Positions 7,478 through 17,940 are shown, counted from the first letter of the stretch. The stretch: 64,000 nucleotides of DNA from an uncultured Prevotella sp. (GCA_947170265.1 CAMVSV010000004.1:31649-95648); one strand, 5' to 3'. Numbers and translations are program-made. Notes: generated from the letters alone by a model not told the origin.

Positions 7478-9943
7478 TCAGAACGGCAGTCCTACGGCGA
7501 GGTGGAATGTCTGTGCATCCTTGAAATGGTCGATGTTGTAGAAACCGCTGCGACCTGTCTCATAGGGAACATGCAGTCCTATGCCCCAGTCGAGACGCAG
7601 GATGAAATAGTCAAGGTCGTAGCGCAGTCCGATACCTGTGCCAAATGCCATCTGCTTGAAGATGTTCTTCACATGGAACACTGTTTCGTAGTTTTCATCG
7701 AAGTTGTTGTTTATCTCCCACACATTTCCAGCATCAAGAAAGACTGCACCGTAAAGGTTTCCAAAAAGCTGCGGACGATATTCAAGGTTCATGAGTATCT
7801 TGATGTCGCCAGTCTGCTCAACATAGCTCCAGCTCTTCTCTTCAGAGCGGTAACGTCCCGGTCCCACAGCCCTCACGTTGAAGGCGCGTATGCTATTGGC
7901 ACCTCCCACATAGAACAACTCGGTATATGGGGAGTAGTCTGAATTGCCTAAGGGGCATATCACTCCACCTCCCACATGTGCAGCGAGCGAAGAATGGTCG
8001 GAGAGCTGCCATGTTTTTGTGAAGTCGGTTTCAACCTTCACAAACTGGGCAAAGGGATTCTTAAACATCGTCTTATCTTTCTCGCTCCACTTCTCTCCTG
8101 CCACAAGATAACCCACCGACAACAGGTTGGATGCCTCGCTCACTGTGGTGCGCCATGCTATGGGATGACGGTAGTTGGCTGGGCTGTGATATGAATAGGA
8201 GAAAGAAGCTTTTGGGATGAACTGGTCGCTCATTGATGCCAGGAGATAAGGGTGCTTTATACACAAATTTAAGAATTTATCTGTAATGTTGGTCATGTAT
8301 TCATAAGTAACCGACAACGGTGAGAACTCAAACGACGACTGTGCAGAGGTCTGCCAGTTGTAGCGCAGCTCCCCCGATACGGCATGCCGCTTGAAATAGT
8401 TTCCTCGGTTGGTGACGCTGGCAGCAGCCTTGAGCGTGGTTGTCGGGGTGTCGTAGAACTGGCGACGACGGCGTCGTTGCACTGCCGGTATGGGTTTACC
8501 GCTTTTCTCTGCCTCAGTCCTCTCCTTGCGGATACGTTCAAGACGCTTGCGCATAGGAGTCTGGAAGGGGTTGACAATTCGTGGGAAGGTGAGAGAGGTT
8601 TCCAAGCCATAAGCATAAGAGTTCATCTTTGTCTCAGAGCCTTCGAGCTCGTGTCCCATCTGCCACTCATAGGAGCCATTGGCTTTGATGTCAAGCTGTT
8701 CACCGCCATGAAAGGCGTTTCGTTTTGTAAGACCCACTATGAGCTCCGGTCCGAGTTTTCCGCTTGTTTTTCCTTTTCCGTAAGCCTCGACATAGAAGTC
8801 GTAGGGTTTGTCTAACATCAGGTCAAGGTTCACATCAAGTGTGTCTGAATATACCTTTGGAAGGGTGTCGTTGCCCAGTGACAGATAGTTATAGTCCAAA
8901 CGAGGTGTAAAGGTCATATTTGTACGGGTGAAGAGGCCTGTGGCTCTTAGCTTCCGGAGTGATTTTTCATGGAGTTCCCGGCTATATAGCTGCCGTGGGC
9001 GGAGCTGCAAGTCATTAAGCAGCACACGCATACGCATGGGAGGGCGCTTTCCGTTGTAGTTTACCGTAAAGTTGCGTGTCTTCCGCGTGGAGTCAAGGCT
9101 TTCTCTTGCCGACTTGCGATAGTTCACCGTGATATGTCCTATATACCACTCATGAAGGGCTTCCTCGCTCAGGGAGTCTGCGAGCTGGAGGCGCAGCTGC
9201 ACCTTTCCTGGCACACTCACCGTATCGGCAAGATAGGAGGCATTTCCCTTGTCATAGTAGAAGAAGCCATTGTCACGAAAGAGGTTGGAAATGCGCTGTC
9301 GTTCTCCATCAAGGGCTGCCACGTCAAAGGGATCGCCTTTCATCACTTCTGCATCAGCAAGGTTGGCATGTATTATGCTGTCGGCTTTGCTTGGGAAATT
9401 CTCGTAAGCCATGGTGTCGATAGTCCACAGATGTCCCATATCTACAGTATACTGCAGCTTGGCTTTCTTTGGATTACTCTGTGGCAGTTGTTCGTGTGTG
9501 ATCTTCCCGTTGAAATATCCTCGTTTCTGCAAGGTGTTCTCTCCCACCATTGCCCGAAGTTCGGGATTGACATGGCTCATCAATATCGGCCTTGTACCAA
9601 ATGCCTTGTTCACCCATCGTGAAAACCGCGTGGTGTCATTGGAGAAAGCGTTCCACACCCATAGTCCTACGGGGAATGGCGACCGGAAGGTGGAGCTGCC
9701 GAACAGGGCTGCATTGGGCGGTGTAGCAAGCACGAGGTCGGTTTCTTCCTTTGTTAGATAGAAGTGTGAGTTCTTCTCGTAGTTTTCATATTTCGTAGCC
9801 TTAAGACCAGTATACAGCTGCTCGCCGTCGGGAATGGCACTCGTTGTGGAACAAGCCACGATGAGCCACAGGCCAGCTACCGTCATGACAAGGGCTGAGA
9901 GCTGAAGCATAATGGTCTTTAGTATGTTTTTATTCATTCGCAT
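7478..9943 (-). CDS. tamL: Lipidated TamA/BamA-family outer-membrane protein (TamL-type)
   Basis: This 821-residue protein has a lipoprotein signal ending in LIVAC (cysteine about residue 31) instead of a normal BamA leader. POTRA-like repeats follow, for example QRISNLFRDNGFFYYDKG. A C-terminal surface-antigen (Omp85) barrel contains GGANSIRAFNVRAVGPGRYR and ends at GLPF, whose terminal Phe suits BamA-type insertion. Lipidated TamA relatives, called TamL, are known in Bacteroidota next to tamB. Here the preceding tamB overlaps it by 14 bases, implying coupled translation. The inferred role is assembly of outer-membrane components or lipid transport together with TamB. The start could also be the Met at 9937. 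Confidence 0.85.
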   Translation of the reverse strand: MRMNKNILKTIMLQLSALVMTVAGLWLIVACSTTSAIPDGEQLYTGLKATKYENYEKNSHFYLTKEETDLVLATPPNAALFGSSTFRSPFPVGLWVWNAFSNDTTRFSRWVNKAFGTRPILMSHVNPELRAMVGENTLQKRGYFNGKITHEQLPQSNPKKAKLQYTVDMGHLWTIDTMAYENFPSKADSIIHANLADAEVMKGDPFDVAALDGERQRISNLFRDNGFFYYDKGNASYLADTVSVPGKVQLRLQLADSLSEEALHEWYIGHITVNYRKSARESLDSTRKTRNFTVNYNGKRPPMRMRVLLNDLQLRPRQLYSRELHEKSLRKLRATGLFTRTNMTFTPRLDYNYLSLGNDTLPKVYSDTLDVNLDLMLDKPYDFYVEAYGKGKTSGKLGPELIVGLTKRNAFHGGEQLDIKANGSYEWQMGHELEGSETKMNSYAYGLETSLTFPRIVNPFQTPMRKRLERIRKERTEAEKSGKPIPAVQRRRRRQFYDTPTTTLKAAASVTNRGNYFKRHAVSGELRYNWQTSAQSSFEFSPLSVTYEYMTNITDKFLNLCIKHPYLLASMSDQFIPKASFSYSYHSPANYRHPIAWRTTVSEASNLLSVGYLVAGEKWSEKDKTMFKNPFAQFVKVETDFTKTWQLSDHSSLAAHVGGGVICPLGNSDYSPYTELFYVGGANSIRAFNVRAVGPGRYRSEEKSWSYVEQTGDIKILMNLEYRPQLFGNLYGAVFLDAGNVWEINNNFDENYETVFHVKNIFKQMAFGTGIGLRYDLDYFILRLDWGIGLHVPYETGRSGFYNIDHFKDAQTFHLAVGLPF

Positions 9944-12900
9944 GGATAGAGTCCTTTCGTTGTGTTATGGTGTCGGAGCCAACATGACGGGATGTCACGA
10001 GACTGTCGCGTCGCAGCATCAAAGGAGTAGCTGTAGACTTGAAACTGAATATCTCTGAAAGCTTGTTGAGCTTGCGTTTCCACATGAAGCCGGCACCAAA
10101 CTGACTGATGTTTCCATCAAGCCAGTCATAGCTATTGCGCTGATAGAACACTTTCAGATACTGTGTCTCACGCTGGTTGAGCCTGTATTCCATAGAGAAA
10201 TTGTCGAAGAAAGCACCATTCTGTCCTGCATCGCTACCTCCTGTCGACACCCTGCCACCCATGATGATGCGCAAGCGGTTGTTCAGAAGTCGCTTTGAGA
10301 ACTTGAACGTGTAGTCGGTGTGGAGCGCTCCATTCACATCTGCCGAGGTCTCGAGATTAGCCGAGAGGTCAAGTCCCATTGAACGGAGTGCACTACCGGT
10401 GATATTGTTTATCTCACTTTGCATGAACGATGCCAAGGCACCGCTCATGGCAGCATTTGTAGTACCATTACCATCGCCGAGGTACATGCCCGAGGCGAGC
10501 ATTGACACAGCAAGCTTTCCTCTTTCCTCCGCACTCTTGGTGTTGAGCTCGTTTTGCATCTGCATGTCTTCGGGTGCATCAATGATAAATTCTATTCCCG
10601 GTTTCGACATCGTCTCGGTAAGTCGCACACCACATTCAAAGTCAACGAGACGTCCCGACGACGTTCCGTCGCTCACGCTGCTCTTCAGCCGTTCCGTGGC
10701 TGTGATATTCAGTGTGGGGTTCATTGGGTCGCCGGTGAACTCCAGGAAGCTGCCTTCCTGTATGGTGAAGGTGCGCAGAGGTATCACCGGCAGGGCATAT
10801 TTCATCTCACCCTTATTGAGTGTATAGCGTCCGAGCAGCGAGAGATCGTCGGCAGGATTATAAGTCATTCGCAGCTCACCGCCTCCAATGAGGTCAATGT
10901 AGTTTGTGTGTTCGGCATTGAGTGCGCACACTATATGCGCCTGTTCATCAATGTTCACATTCATGTCCATAGTAAATCCCGCCATGTCGGGACGCTTCAC
11001 CACTTTGACCGCCGTGGTGTCGCTGAAGTCGGTGAAACGCACCAGCTCGTCAAGCTGGTTGTCGGAAGTAAGCGGAGACTCTCTGAGCACATAGGTCATA
11101 TCAGTATTGCCAAGCACATCGAGCCTACCGCGCATGTTAAGGTTATCGAGCGGTCCCTGCATGCGTCCGAAGAAATTGACATAAGCCTTTCCATACGCCT
11201 CTGAACGCGGATTTTCCTTTGCGTCAATGAGCAGGAAGTCGCGTGCTCTCATCCTCACGTCGAGCATCATCCTTTCCATGTTGGAGAAATCGAGCGAACC
11301 TTGTATGTTTAGCGGACTGTCGTTGTTGGCAAACATCTCGAAGTTTTCAAACAGCAGCTTGCTATGCTCTATCCTCACGGGGTCGTTGGCAAATCGCATC
11401 TCTATGCCATAGGGCTCGCTATATAGGTAGGACGAATCAAGATATACCTCACCGTTGATGTCGAGTTCATTGAGCGGGCCTTTCACGGTAAGTGCACCTT
11501 CACCTGTTCCCCTCAGTCCCACTATCCTGTCGGGTATGAATCCATTAACGAAATGCAACGGGAACTTATTCATATCAAACTTAGCGTCAAGCATTCCCTT
11601 GCCCTCAGAGCGGTAGTAACCTGTGAGCGTTCCAACCTCATAGTCGTCCTTGGTAATGATGGCATCAACATAGTGCGAGCCATCTTCATGTGGCATATAC
11701 ACCATCTGCACTCCCACATTACCCATATTGCAATGTTCATAGACGAAGTCCGATATGGTCATGTCGCTTGAAACAGTGAGTGAGTTCTCTGTTTGAATGA
11801 GGTGGAAGTCACCATCAAGCACTCCGCCCACCTGTGGTGTCAGCGGCAGAACGTCAAACACCTTCTCAAGGTCAAACCTGTGCATGGAGAGAGTTATGTT
11901 TTGCAATGCCGTCTCATCGCTGTCGTCTGTATACAGGTAAGCACCAGCACCATCGTCGGCCTGCAGTTTCATGTCTGCCGACACCCGTCGGTCCCTACCT
12001 ATATATATATAGTTGCCTGAACTCACATGGAAGTTTTTATATCCTATTATGGCATCATCGGAAGTCACGGTCATGCGTATGCCGTTGTCTTCCATCGTTG
12101 CAAGCATGGCAAGGTCGAGCCCGGTCTTGTTCTTGTCATCCACCACCACAGCCTGAGCCGTAAGTCCACGCTCCAGGAGTGTTCCCTTGAGTTGTGCACT
12201 GTAGGGATATTGGTTGAATTTATTGTTCATCACCCGAAGGTCATAGTTCAGTCGTTCGGCATCCGACTCAAGTGCAAGATCTATGCTGTCGAGCGTTATG
12301 CTGTCGGCAAGCAGGCGCAAAGCTCCAACACGGGCATATCCGTTGAGTCCATCGTTGGTCGACGACGAGAGATCTATCCGTGCATTGCGGTAAGCAAAAC
12401 CTTGCTGCATAAGCAAGTGGCTAATAATATTGTTTGGACCAGCTTCAAGATACAGACGGGCAAGGGGCAGCTCTGCACGGAGTGCCATCTGGTCAATACG
12501 TTTTTGTTTGAATTGTTGCTTCACGAGGTCCGACAACACGTCAGTCTGTTTCATTATTCTCTCGTAGCCGCAATCGGCATCGGCATTGAGATAGAAGTCA
12601 CCCGTGGATACCACCACATGTGTCGTATCGCGTCGTGTGAGCAGGTCTATGTCGATGTCTCCTTCATAGAAGCTGTGTTCTCGTTCATGGGCTGTGAGAT
12701 TGCATATCTTTCCCTTCACCTCATGGAAGTCGTCAAGGTTGGAGCGCACAGCCACATCAGCACCAAAGCTCATTCCGAAGGGCTTTTCTATAACGCCAAG
12801 TTCATAGAAATCCACACGGTCTATGCGTCCGTCAAAGTCAGCAGCCATGTGACCGGAAGCAAGCATGGCGTTTATGTCAAAGTCTCCAGTGACAAGGGTC

Positions 12901-14858
12901 GCCATACCGTTTCTACCCCGGTTCTCCTTCAACGTAAAGTCTCCAAGGTGTCCCTTTATTGAGTGTCGGTCATTGAGATTGCTCTTTACATATACATCGG
13001 CATTCGAGGATACAACATAGCGTTGATCGGTAACGCCAAGCCGCTTGAGATCGGCATTCAGCACCCTGCCTTTTACATGCAGGTCGGCATCCCCGGCCGT
13101 GAGTCTTCCGCTCATATCAAAGTCGCCACCCACCATTCCATTGCTACTGTTGACCTTTGCACTCATATATCCGTTGTGCAGGCTTACGTCACCATCCAAC
13201 CCGCTGAAATCGTAGCCACCATAGCTGAACTTTCTCACCTTGGCATGTATCTTTGCTCCCGACTTGGGGTCAAGGAAGTCGGTTCCATGTCCCTGTGCCG
13301 TGATGTCGCCGGAGAATGGTGATAGTCCCATCGATGGAAGGAAGTGCTGTAGTTGCAGGTTGTCGGCAGAAGCTGTCACGTTGTATGCCATGTTTCTGGC
13401 ATCTAATGTTGCCCGTGTCTTTAGTCTACCTCCTCCCTCGGTGGCAGTGAAGTCAGCTACATACTGCTGTCCATTAATCTTGAAATGTCCGTCAATGCCG
13501 ATGTTGCGTGGTATACGGACCTGCTGCTGCACGTCCTTAGGCAACATGGCAGTGATCATTCCGAGGTCGCCGGTATGACCTTTCAGCCTTATGTCGGCAC
13601 GCATACGGTCGCCATCCGTCGGATTTGCCACCCATCCAGTCCCATTCATGTCTACCACTCCTGGCAACGTGGCTTTGAAATTCTTGAAAGTTACATACTG
13701 CATGTTGCCTTCGGCATGTCCCTTCAGAGTGAGTTGCCTGTTTGGCCAGTGCGACATCATTTTTTTAGGCAGGTCAGGGGCAAACACCAGAATGTCGTGT
13801 TTGCCAACGGCTCCATCTATATCGGCATAGAGCTTTCCCGGATTTTCCTCATCAAAGGCGTTGAGATCCATGTTGAAGTCTGCATTAACATCTGAGTATG
13901 GGGTCTTCAGTGCAGCATCTTCCACTCCCAGCTTCCTGTCATCCATGGTGAAACGTCCTTGCATCTTTTCAATCTGCAGACCACTCTTATCCTTGAAGCT
14001 GCCTGTTCTTATATTCGCGGCGATGCGTGGCGGTGCCACGAGTATGGAGTCGGCACCAATATTCACATCGCTCATGTCAATATAGTCGGCATCAAAGCCT
14101 CGCTGTCGCTTACTGTCATCGCGTCTACCGTAGTCACCTATCCCCCTGCCATAAGCAAAGCTACCACCATTCCAATCAAGCTTTGCTACTTGGTATATCC
14201 CATTTTTCAGTTCCAGCCGTGCCTCTTGCGCCACTGCATCCTTCATGACCACGTTCACCCCCGTTACAGAGTCTGCCATGTGGAGTGTGAGGTTGGTATT
14301 GCTGAGCCTTAACTTGTCCATGTCGATTTTCCAATCGGCAGTGCTCTCGGTGGTATCTTCCGGCACGGTGTCGCTAAGGGCAATGTCTATCCTTGCGTTA
14401 TCAAGCAGGGCATCGTCAATCTTTATCCTCTCTGCCTTGAGATCTATGCCATGGCTCTGCAACGTCAGTCTGCCGATGTCACCTTTAATCCTAACGTCGG
14501 GGATGAAGTCAGTGGTATTCACCTTTGCTTGGTTCAGCTCCAAGGCATCCAGCTCTACCCTGCCACCCAGCAACGGCAACAGCTGTACATCGGCAACAAG
14601 CCGCCTCACATCGGCAACGGTGTCGGGAGGCGTTACAGGCTTTATCATCTTAAAGCCATTGAGTTCAAGGTCAAGGGGGAAAGCTATCCTTACATTGTCA
14701 ATGGAGATGTCCATGCCTGTCTGTTCGGAAGCATAACGGCAAACCTGCTTCACCACCCAGTTCTGCACAGGAGGGAGATAAAGCAATACTGCGATGACAC
14801 CTACAAGCACTATCGGTGTTATCAAAACAGCTGCCAACCATTTTATGGCATGTTTCAT
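9930..14858 (-). CDS. tamB: TamB-family translocation and assembly module protein
   Basis: The protein has 1642 residues with an N-terminal membrane anchor (LAAVLITPIVLVGVIAVLLYLP). A very long run of beta-strand repeats follows (patterns such as ADFDGRIDRVDFYELG and ADIRLKGHTGDLG), typical of the AsmA-like/TamB periplasm-spanning groove. The C-terminal 350 residues fit the TamB/DUF490 domain: LRMTYNPADDLSLLGRYT, then TFKFSKRLLNNRLRI and a final VFYQRNSYDWL segment. Known TamB proteins bridge inner and outer membranes and partner with a TamA-type barrel, which here is the overlapping downstream gene. The length is within the range for Bacteroidota TamB. No adjacent gene interrupts the pair. 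Confidence 0.88.
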   Translation of the reverse strand: MKHAIKWLAAVLITPIVLVGVIAVLLYLPPVQNWVVKQVCRYASEQTGMDISIDNVRIAFPLDLELNGFKMIKPVTPPDTVADVRRLVADVQLLPLLGGRVELDALELNQAKVNTTDFIPDVRIKGDIGRLTLQSHGIDLKAERIKIDDALLDNARIDIALSDTVPEDTTESTADWKIDMDKLRLSNTNLTLHMADSVTGVNVVMKDAVAQEARLELKNGIYQVAKLDWNGGSFAYGRGIGDYGRRDDSKRQRGFDADYIDMSDVNIGADSILVAPPRIAANIRTGSFKDKSGLQIEKMQGRFTMDDRKLGVEDAALKTPYSDVNADFNMDLNAFDEENPGKLYADIDGAVGKHDILVFAPDLPKKMMSHWPNRQLTLKGHAEGNMQYVTFKNFKATLPGVVDMNGTGWVANPTDGDRMRADIRLKGHTGDLGMITAMLPKDVQQQVRIPRNIGIDGHFKINGQQYVADFTATEGGGRLKTRATLDARNMAYNVTASADNLQLQHFLPSMGLSPFSGDITAQGHGTDFLDPKSGAKIHAKVRKFSYGGYDFSGLDGDVSLHNGYMSAKVNSSNGMVGGDFDMSGRLTAGDADLHVKGRVLNADLKRLGVTDQRYVVSSNADVYVKSNLNDRHSIKGHLGDFTLKENRGRNGMATLVTGDFDINAMLASGHMAADFDGRIDRVDFYELGVIEKPFGMSFGADVAVRSNLDDFHEVKGKICNLTAHEREHSFYEGDIDIDLLTRRDTTHVVVSTGDFYLNADADCGYERIMKQTDVLSDLVKQQFKQKRIDQMALRAELPLARLYLEAGPNNIISHLLMQQGFAYRNARIDLSSSTNDGLNGYARVGALRLLADSITLDSIDLALESDAERLNYDLRVMNNKFNQYPYSAQLKGTLLERGLTAQAVVVDDKNKTGLDLAMLATMEDNGIRMTVTSDDAIIGYKNFHVSSGNYIYIGRDRRVSADMKLQADDGAGAYLYTDDSDETALQNITLSMHRFDLEKVFDVLPLTPQVGGVLDGDFHLIQTENSLTVSSDMTISDFVYEHCNMGNVGVQMVYMPHEDGSHYVDAIITKDDYEVGTLTGYYRSEGKGMLDAKFDMNKFPLHFVNGFIPDRIVGLRGTGEGALTVKGPLNELDINGEVYLDSSYLYSEPYGIEMRFANDPVRIEHSKLLFENFEMFANNDSPLNIQGSLDFSNMERMMLDVRMRARDFLLIDAKENPRSEAYGKAYVNFFGRMQGPLDNLNMRGRLDVLGNTDMTYVLRESPLTSDNQLDELVRFTDFSDTTAVKVVKRPDMAGFTMDMNVNIDEQAHIVCALNAEHTNYIDLIGGGELRMTYNPADDLSLLGRYTLNKGEMKYALPVIPLRTFTIQEGSFLEFTGDPMNPTLNITATERLKSSVSDGTSSGRLVDFECGVRLTETMSKPGIEFIIDAPEDMQMQNELNTKSAEERGKLAVSMLASGMYLGDGNGTTNAAMSGALASFMQSEINNITGSALRSMGLDLSANLETSADVNGALHTDYTFKFSKRLLNNRLRIIMGGRVSTGGSDAGQNGAFFDNFSMEYRLNQRETQYLKVFYQRNSYDWLDGNISQFGAGFMWKRKLNKLSEIFSFKSTATPLMLRRDSLVTSRHVGSDTITQRKDSIHANE

Positions 14859-14914
14859 AATTAATGCAAAGTAACATAAAAAAGTTGAGACAGCGAAATA
14901 AATAGTATAAAAAC

Positions 14915-14942
14915 GAAAAAAGCCCGACTCTTGCTGGGCTTC
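14915..14942 (-). terminator. Third hairpin terminator of the tRNA-linked repeat array
   Basis: On the minus strand AAGCCC and GGGCTT bracket a short loop and a T-run follows. It closes the last repeat unit and lies just before the tamB start region. Confidence 0.65.
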
Positions 14943-15259
14943 TGAAGTTGCGGAGGCAGGACTCGTTCTTCATCGAGCGTCGTCGCTACGTCGACGAAGT
15001 CGGTGGCGACACAAAGACGCGAGGTAACTGCGACCGTAGGTCACATGTGAGGGTGCTGACGAAGTAAAACGAAAGAAGCCCAACAGTAATCGTTGGGCTT
15101 CTGAAGTTGCGGAGGCAGGACTCGTTCTTCATCGAGCGTCGTCGCTACGTCGACGAAGTCGGTGGCGACACAAAGACGCGAGGTAACTGCGACCGTAGGT
15201 CACATGTGAGGGTGCTGACGAAGTAAAACGAAAGAAGCCCAACAGTAATCGTTGGGCTT
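14942..15259 (-). repeat. Two tandem 159-bp repeats carrying the 3' tail of the initiator tRNA
   Basis: Two copies, 14942-15100 and 15101-15259, look identical by eye. Each starts on the plus strand with the 3' tail of the adjacent tRNA gene (18 bases, TTGCGGAGGCAGGACTCG), continues with about 110 bases rich in short palindromes (TCACATGTGA, GACCGTAGGTC, a TCGTCG/CGACGA pair), and ends with a terminator hairpin. The real tRNA starts a third, diverging copy at 15260. The arrangement parallels the rtT repeats behind E. coli tyrT, which also carry the tRNA tail. A frame at 15129-15362 is an artefact of this structure. Confidence 0.9.
15074..15102 (-). terminator. Second hairpin terminator in the tRNA-linked repeats
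   Basis: AGAAGCCCAAC pairs with GTTGGGCTTCT around an eight-base loop (perfect 11 bp), followed on the minus strand by TTCGTTTT. Confidence 0.75.
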
Positions 15260-15261
15260 CT
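15233..15261 (-). terminator. First terminator directly after tRNA-fMet
   Basis: This is the same 11-bp stem AGAAGCCCAAC/GTTGGGCTTCT, beginning five bases after the tRNA 3' end and followed by TTCGTTTT on the minus strand. Confidence 0.8.
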
Positions 15262-15265
15262 GAAG

Positions 15266-15338
15266 TTGCGGAGGCAGGACTCGAACATGCGACCTCCAGG
15301 TTATGAGCCTGGCGAGCTACCAACTGCTCCACTCCGCG
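15266..15338 (-). tRNA. Initiator tRNA-Met (anticodon CAU)
   Basis: The minus strand folds into a 73-base cloverleaf with anticodon loop CTCATAA. Initiator hallmarks are present: an unpaired C1-A72 end (CGCGGAG against CTCCGCA) and A11-T24 in the D stem (GAGC/GCTC). CCA is not encoded. Two features differ from the classical initiator: the anticodon stem has A29-T41 instead of a third G-C pair, and the T stem GCATG/CCTGC has one T-C mismatch. A near-perfect promoter lies upstream and a terminator lies directly downstream. Confidence 0.93.
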
Positions 15339-15359
15339 ATGTTTCTTATTTTGCGACTG

Positions 15360-15391
15360 CAAAGGTATAGCTTTTTATTGAAACAGCCAAA
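15360..15391 (-). promoter_or_regulatory. Promoter of the initiator tRNA gene
   Basis: On the minus strand TTTG (15391-15388) is followed after exactly 20 bases by TACCTTTG (15367-15360). This is a textbook Bacteroidota sigma-A promoter about 20 bases before the tRNA. Confidence 0.8.
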
Positions 15392-15645
15392 TAAAATCCA
15401 CAATATTTTAACAAGTGCTGGTTGGAAGCAGTATTTCAACCATGCCATTAGCCTCATCAGCTATATATAATATAAATAATGTGTAGCAACATAAATCACA
15501 TAATCTAACCTCAACCGAGAAGCTACAACAGACATTCGCGAAGCTATCAAAAACAGACAAAATGAAAGAAAAACGGGGCATTCCTTTTCATTTCGCTCGT
15601 TTATTAGTAATTTTGCAGTCAGTTTTAATAACATAAGCAGAAAAG
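15392..15645 (+). promoter_or_regulatory. AT-rich upstream region of the malic enzyme gene with candidate promoter
   Basis: No gene is visible. TAATTTTG at 15608-15615 fits the -7 consensus and lies 30 bases before the malic enzyme ATG, with T-rich sequence around the expected -33 position. Nothing else stands out. Confidence 0.45.
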
Positions 15646-17940
15646 ATGGTAAAGATAACAAAAGAAGCAGCTTTGGAATACCACTCCAAAGGACGTCCAG
15701 GAAAGATTGAAGTAAAGCCAACAAAGCCCTACCACACACAAAACGACCTGTCGCTCGCATATTCGCCGGGCGTGGCGTTTCCGTGTCTGGAAATACAGCA
15801 GAATGCCGACGATGTATATAAATATACCGACAAGGGAAACCTTGTGGCAGTAATCTCAAACGGCACGGCTGTGCTCGGTTTGGGCGACATAGGAGCCATG
15901 AGCGGCAAACCTGTGATGGAAGGCAAGGGACTGCTGTTCAAGATCTATGGCGGTATCGATGTGTTTGATATCGAGGTTGACGAGAAAGACCCTGAGAAAT
16001 TCTGCGAGGCGGTAGAGAAGATAGCCCCCTCCTTTGGTGGTATAAACCTTGAGGACATCAAGGCACCAGAGTGCTTTGCCATTGAAGAACGATTGAAGCG
16101 CACACTCGATATACCAGTGATGCACGACGACCAGCATGGCACCGCCATAATCTCTGCGGCAGGACTGAAGAATGCCCTCGAGGTGGCTGGCAAAGACATC
16201 AGCAAGGTGAAGATTGTGGTCAATGGTGCCGGAGCCGCTGCCATTTCATGCACAAAGCTGTATGTGGCACTCGGAGCAAAGACCGAAAACATCGTGATGC
16301 TCGACTCCAAGGGAGTGATAACCTCCGACCGTGAGAAGCTTACTCCCCAGAAAGCCATTTTCGCCACCGACCGTCGCGACGTGCACACACTGGAAGAAGC
16401 CGTGAAGGGAGCCGATGTGTTTGTAGGTCTGTCAAAAGGCAATGTTCTCACACAAGACATGGTACGTTCAATGGCAGACAACCCCATAGTGTTTGCTCTT
16501 GCCAATCCCGTGCCGGAGATTTCCTACGAAGATGCCATGGCAGCACGCCCCGACGTGCTCATGTCAACAGGCAGGAGCGACTATCCCAACCAGATAAACA
16601 ACGTAATTGGCTTCCCCTACATCTTCAGAGGAGCACTTGACGTGCATGCCCGCGCCATAAACGAAGAGATGAAGATGGCTGCCGTGCTTGCCATTGCCAA
16701 GCTGGCTAAGGAGCCCGTGCCCGAGGTTGTAAACCAAGTGTACCACGTCAACGACCTGTCGTTCGGACCGCAATATTTCATACCAAAACCCGTAGACCCA
16801 CGATTGATTACCGAAGTGAGCGCCGCCGTTGCAAAGGCTGCAATAGACAGTGGCGTGGCGCGCAAGAAGATAACCGATTGGAACGGCTACAAGGAGACCC
16901 TCAAGCAGCTGCTCGGACAGGAGACTAAGCTTACACGCAACCTTCATGCCGCAGCACGCCGCCACCCACAGAGAGTGGTGTTTGCCGAAGGTGGTCACCA
17001 AACCATGATGAAAGCTGCCGTGCAAGCCAAGCAGGAAGGCATCTGCCAACCCATACTGCTGGGCAACGCAGACCGACTGAAACGTATGGCTGACCGACTG
17101 AAGCTCGACCTCACCGACATTCAGATCATAGACATGCGTGCCGACCATGAACAGGGACGACGTGCCACCTATGCCAAGCACCTTGCCGAGAAACGCGCCC
17201 GCCAAGGCTACACCTTCCAGGAAGCCTACGACAAGATGTATGAGCGCAACTACTTCGGCATGATGATGGTGGAACGTGGCGATGCCGACGCATTCATCAC
17301 CGGCCTCTACACAAAATACTCCAACACCATAAAGGTAGCCAAAGAGGTTATTGGCATACGTCCCGACTACGGCACGTTTGCCACCATGCACATACTGAAC
17401 ACCAAGAAGGGAACGTTCTATCTTGCCGACACTCTCATAAACCGTCATCCGGAGAAAGACACGCTGGTTGACATTGCCAAACTGGCAGCACAGAGTGTGA
17501 GGTTCTTCAACGACGAGCCACGCATAGCCATGATTTCATATTCAAACTTCGGTACCGACGAGGTGGGTTCTCCTGCCAAAGTACACGAGGCTGTGGCAGA
17601 GATGCAACGGCTCTATCCCGATCTCGCCATCGACGGAGAGATGCAGGTGAACTTCGCCATGAACAAAGAGCTGCGCGACGACAAATATCCGTTCAACAAA
17701 CTGAAGGGTCTTGACGTGAATACCCTCGTGTTCCCCAACATGTCGGCAGCCAACGGAAGCTACAAGCTTCTTCAGGCTCTCGATCCCGACATAGAGATTA
17801 TCGGTCCTATACAGATGGGATTGAACAAGCCTATACACTTCACAGACTTTGAGTGTTCTGTGCGCGACGTGGTAAACATTACAGCCGTGGCTGTAATCGA
17901 TGCCTATGTCGACAAGATACTAAGAGCTCAGAAGAAATAA
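15646..17940 (+). CDS. maeB: NADP-dependent malic enzyme with C-terminal phosphotransacetylase-like domain
   Basis: This 764-residue MaeB-type enzyme would oxidatively decarboxylate malate to pyruvate in the cytoplasm. The N-terminal half (about 1-430) carries the malic domain: [40 protein letters not shown] and the NAD(P)-binding [12 protein letters not shown]. Residues about 440-764 form a phosphate acetyltransferase-like domain ([37 protein letters not shown]). In MaeB proteins this domain is usually regulatory, binding acetyl-CoA, rather than a working transacetylase. The length is normal for the fusion. It is monocistronic and ends at a strong hairpin. Confidence 0.95.
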   Translation: MVKITKEAALEYHSKGRPGKIEVKPTKPYHTQNDLSLAYSPGVAFPCLEIQQNADDVYKYTDKGNLVAVISNGTAVLGLGDIGAMSGKPVMEGKGLLFKIYGGIDVFDIEVDEKDPEKFCEAVEKIAPSFGGINLEDIKAPECFAIEERLKRTLDIPVMHDDQHGTAIISAAGLKNALEVAGKDISKVKIVVNGAGAAAISCTKLYVALGAKTENIVMLDSKGVITSDREKLTPQKAIFATDRRDVHTLEEAVKGADVFVGLSKGNVLTQDMVRSMADNPIVFALANPVPEISYEDAMAARPDVLMSTGRSDYPNQINNVIGFPYIFRGALDVHARAINEEMKMAAVLAIAKLAKEPVPEVVNQVYHVNDLSFGPQYFIPKPVDPRLITEVSAAVAKAAIDSGVARKKITDWNGYKETLKQLLGQETKLTRNLHAAARRHPQRVVFAEGGHQTMMKAAVQAKQEGICQPILLGNADRLKRMADRLKLDLTDIQIIDMRADHEQGRRATYAKHLAEKRARQGYTFQEAYDKMYERNYFGMMMVERGDADAFITGLYTKYSNTIKVAKEVIGIRPDYGTFATMHILNTKKGTFYLADTLINRHPEKDTLVDIAKLAAQSVRFFNDEPRIAMISYSNFGTDEVGSPAKVHEAVAEMQRLYPDLAIDGEMQVNFAMNKELRDDKYPFNKLKGLDVNTLVFPNMSAANGSYKLLQALDPDIEIIGPIQMGLNKPIHFTDFECSVRDVVNITAVAVIDAYVDKILRAQKK

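Noticed and set aside
12027..12962. Long open frame (311 codons) opposite tamB
   Set aside because: It lies wholly antisense to a clear TamB gene, has no domain and is rich in His, Val and Ile as expected for a shadow of a beta-strand protein.
15129..15362. 77-codon frame across the initiator tRNA
   Set aside because: It reads through the tRNA, its terminator and the tandem repeat; it is a by-product of them.
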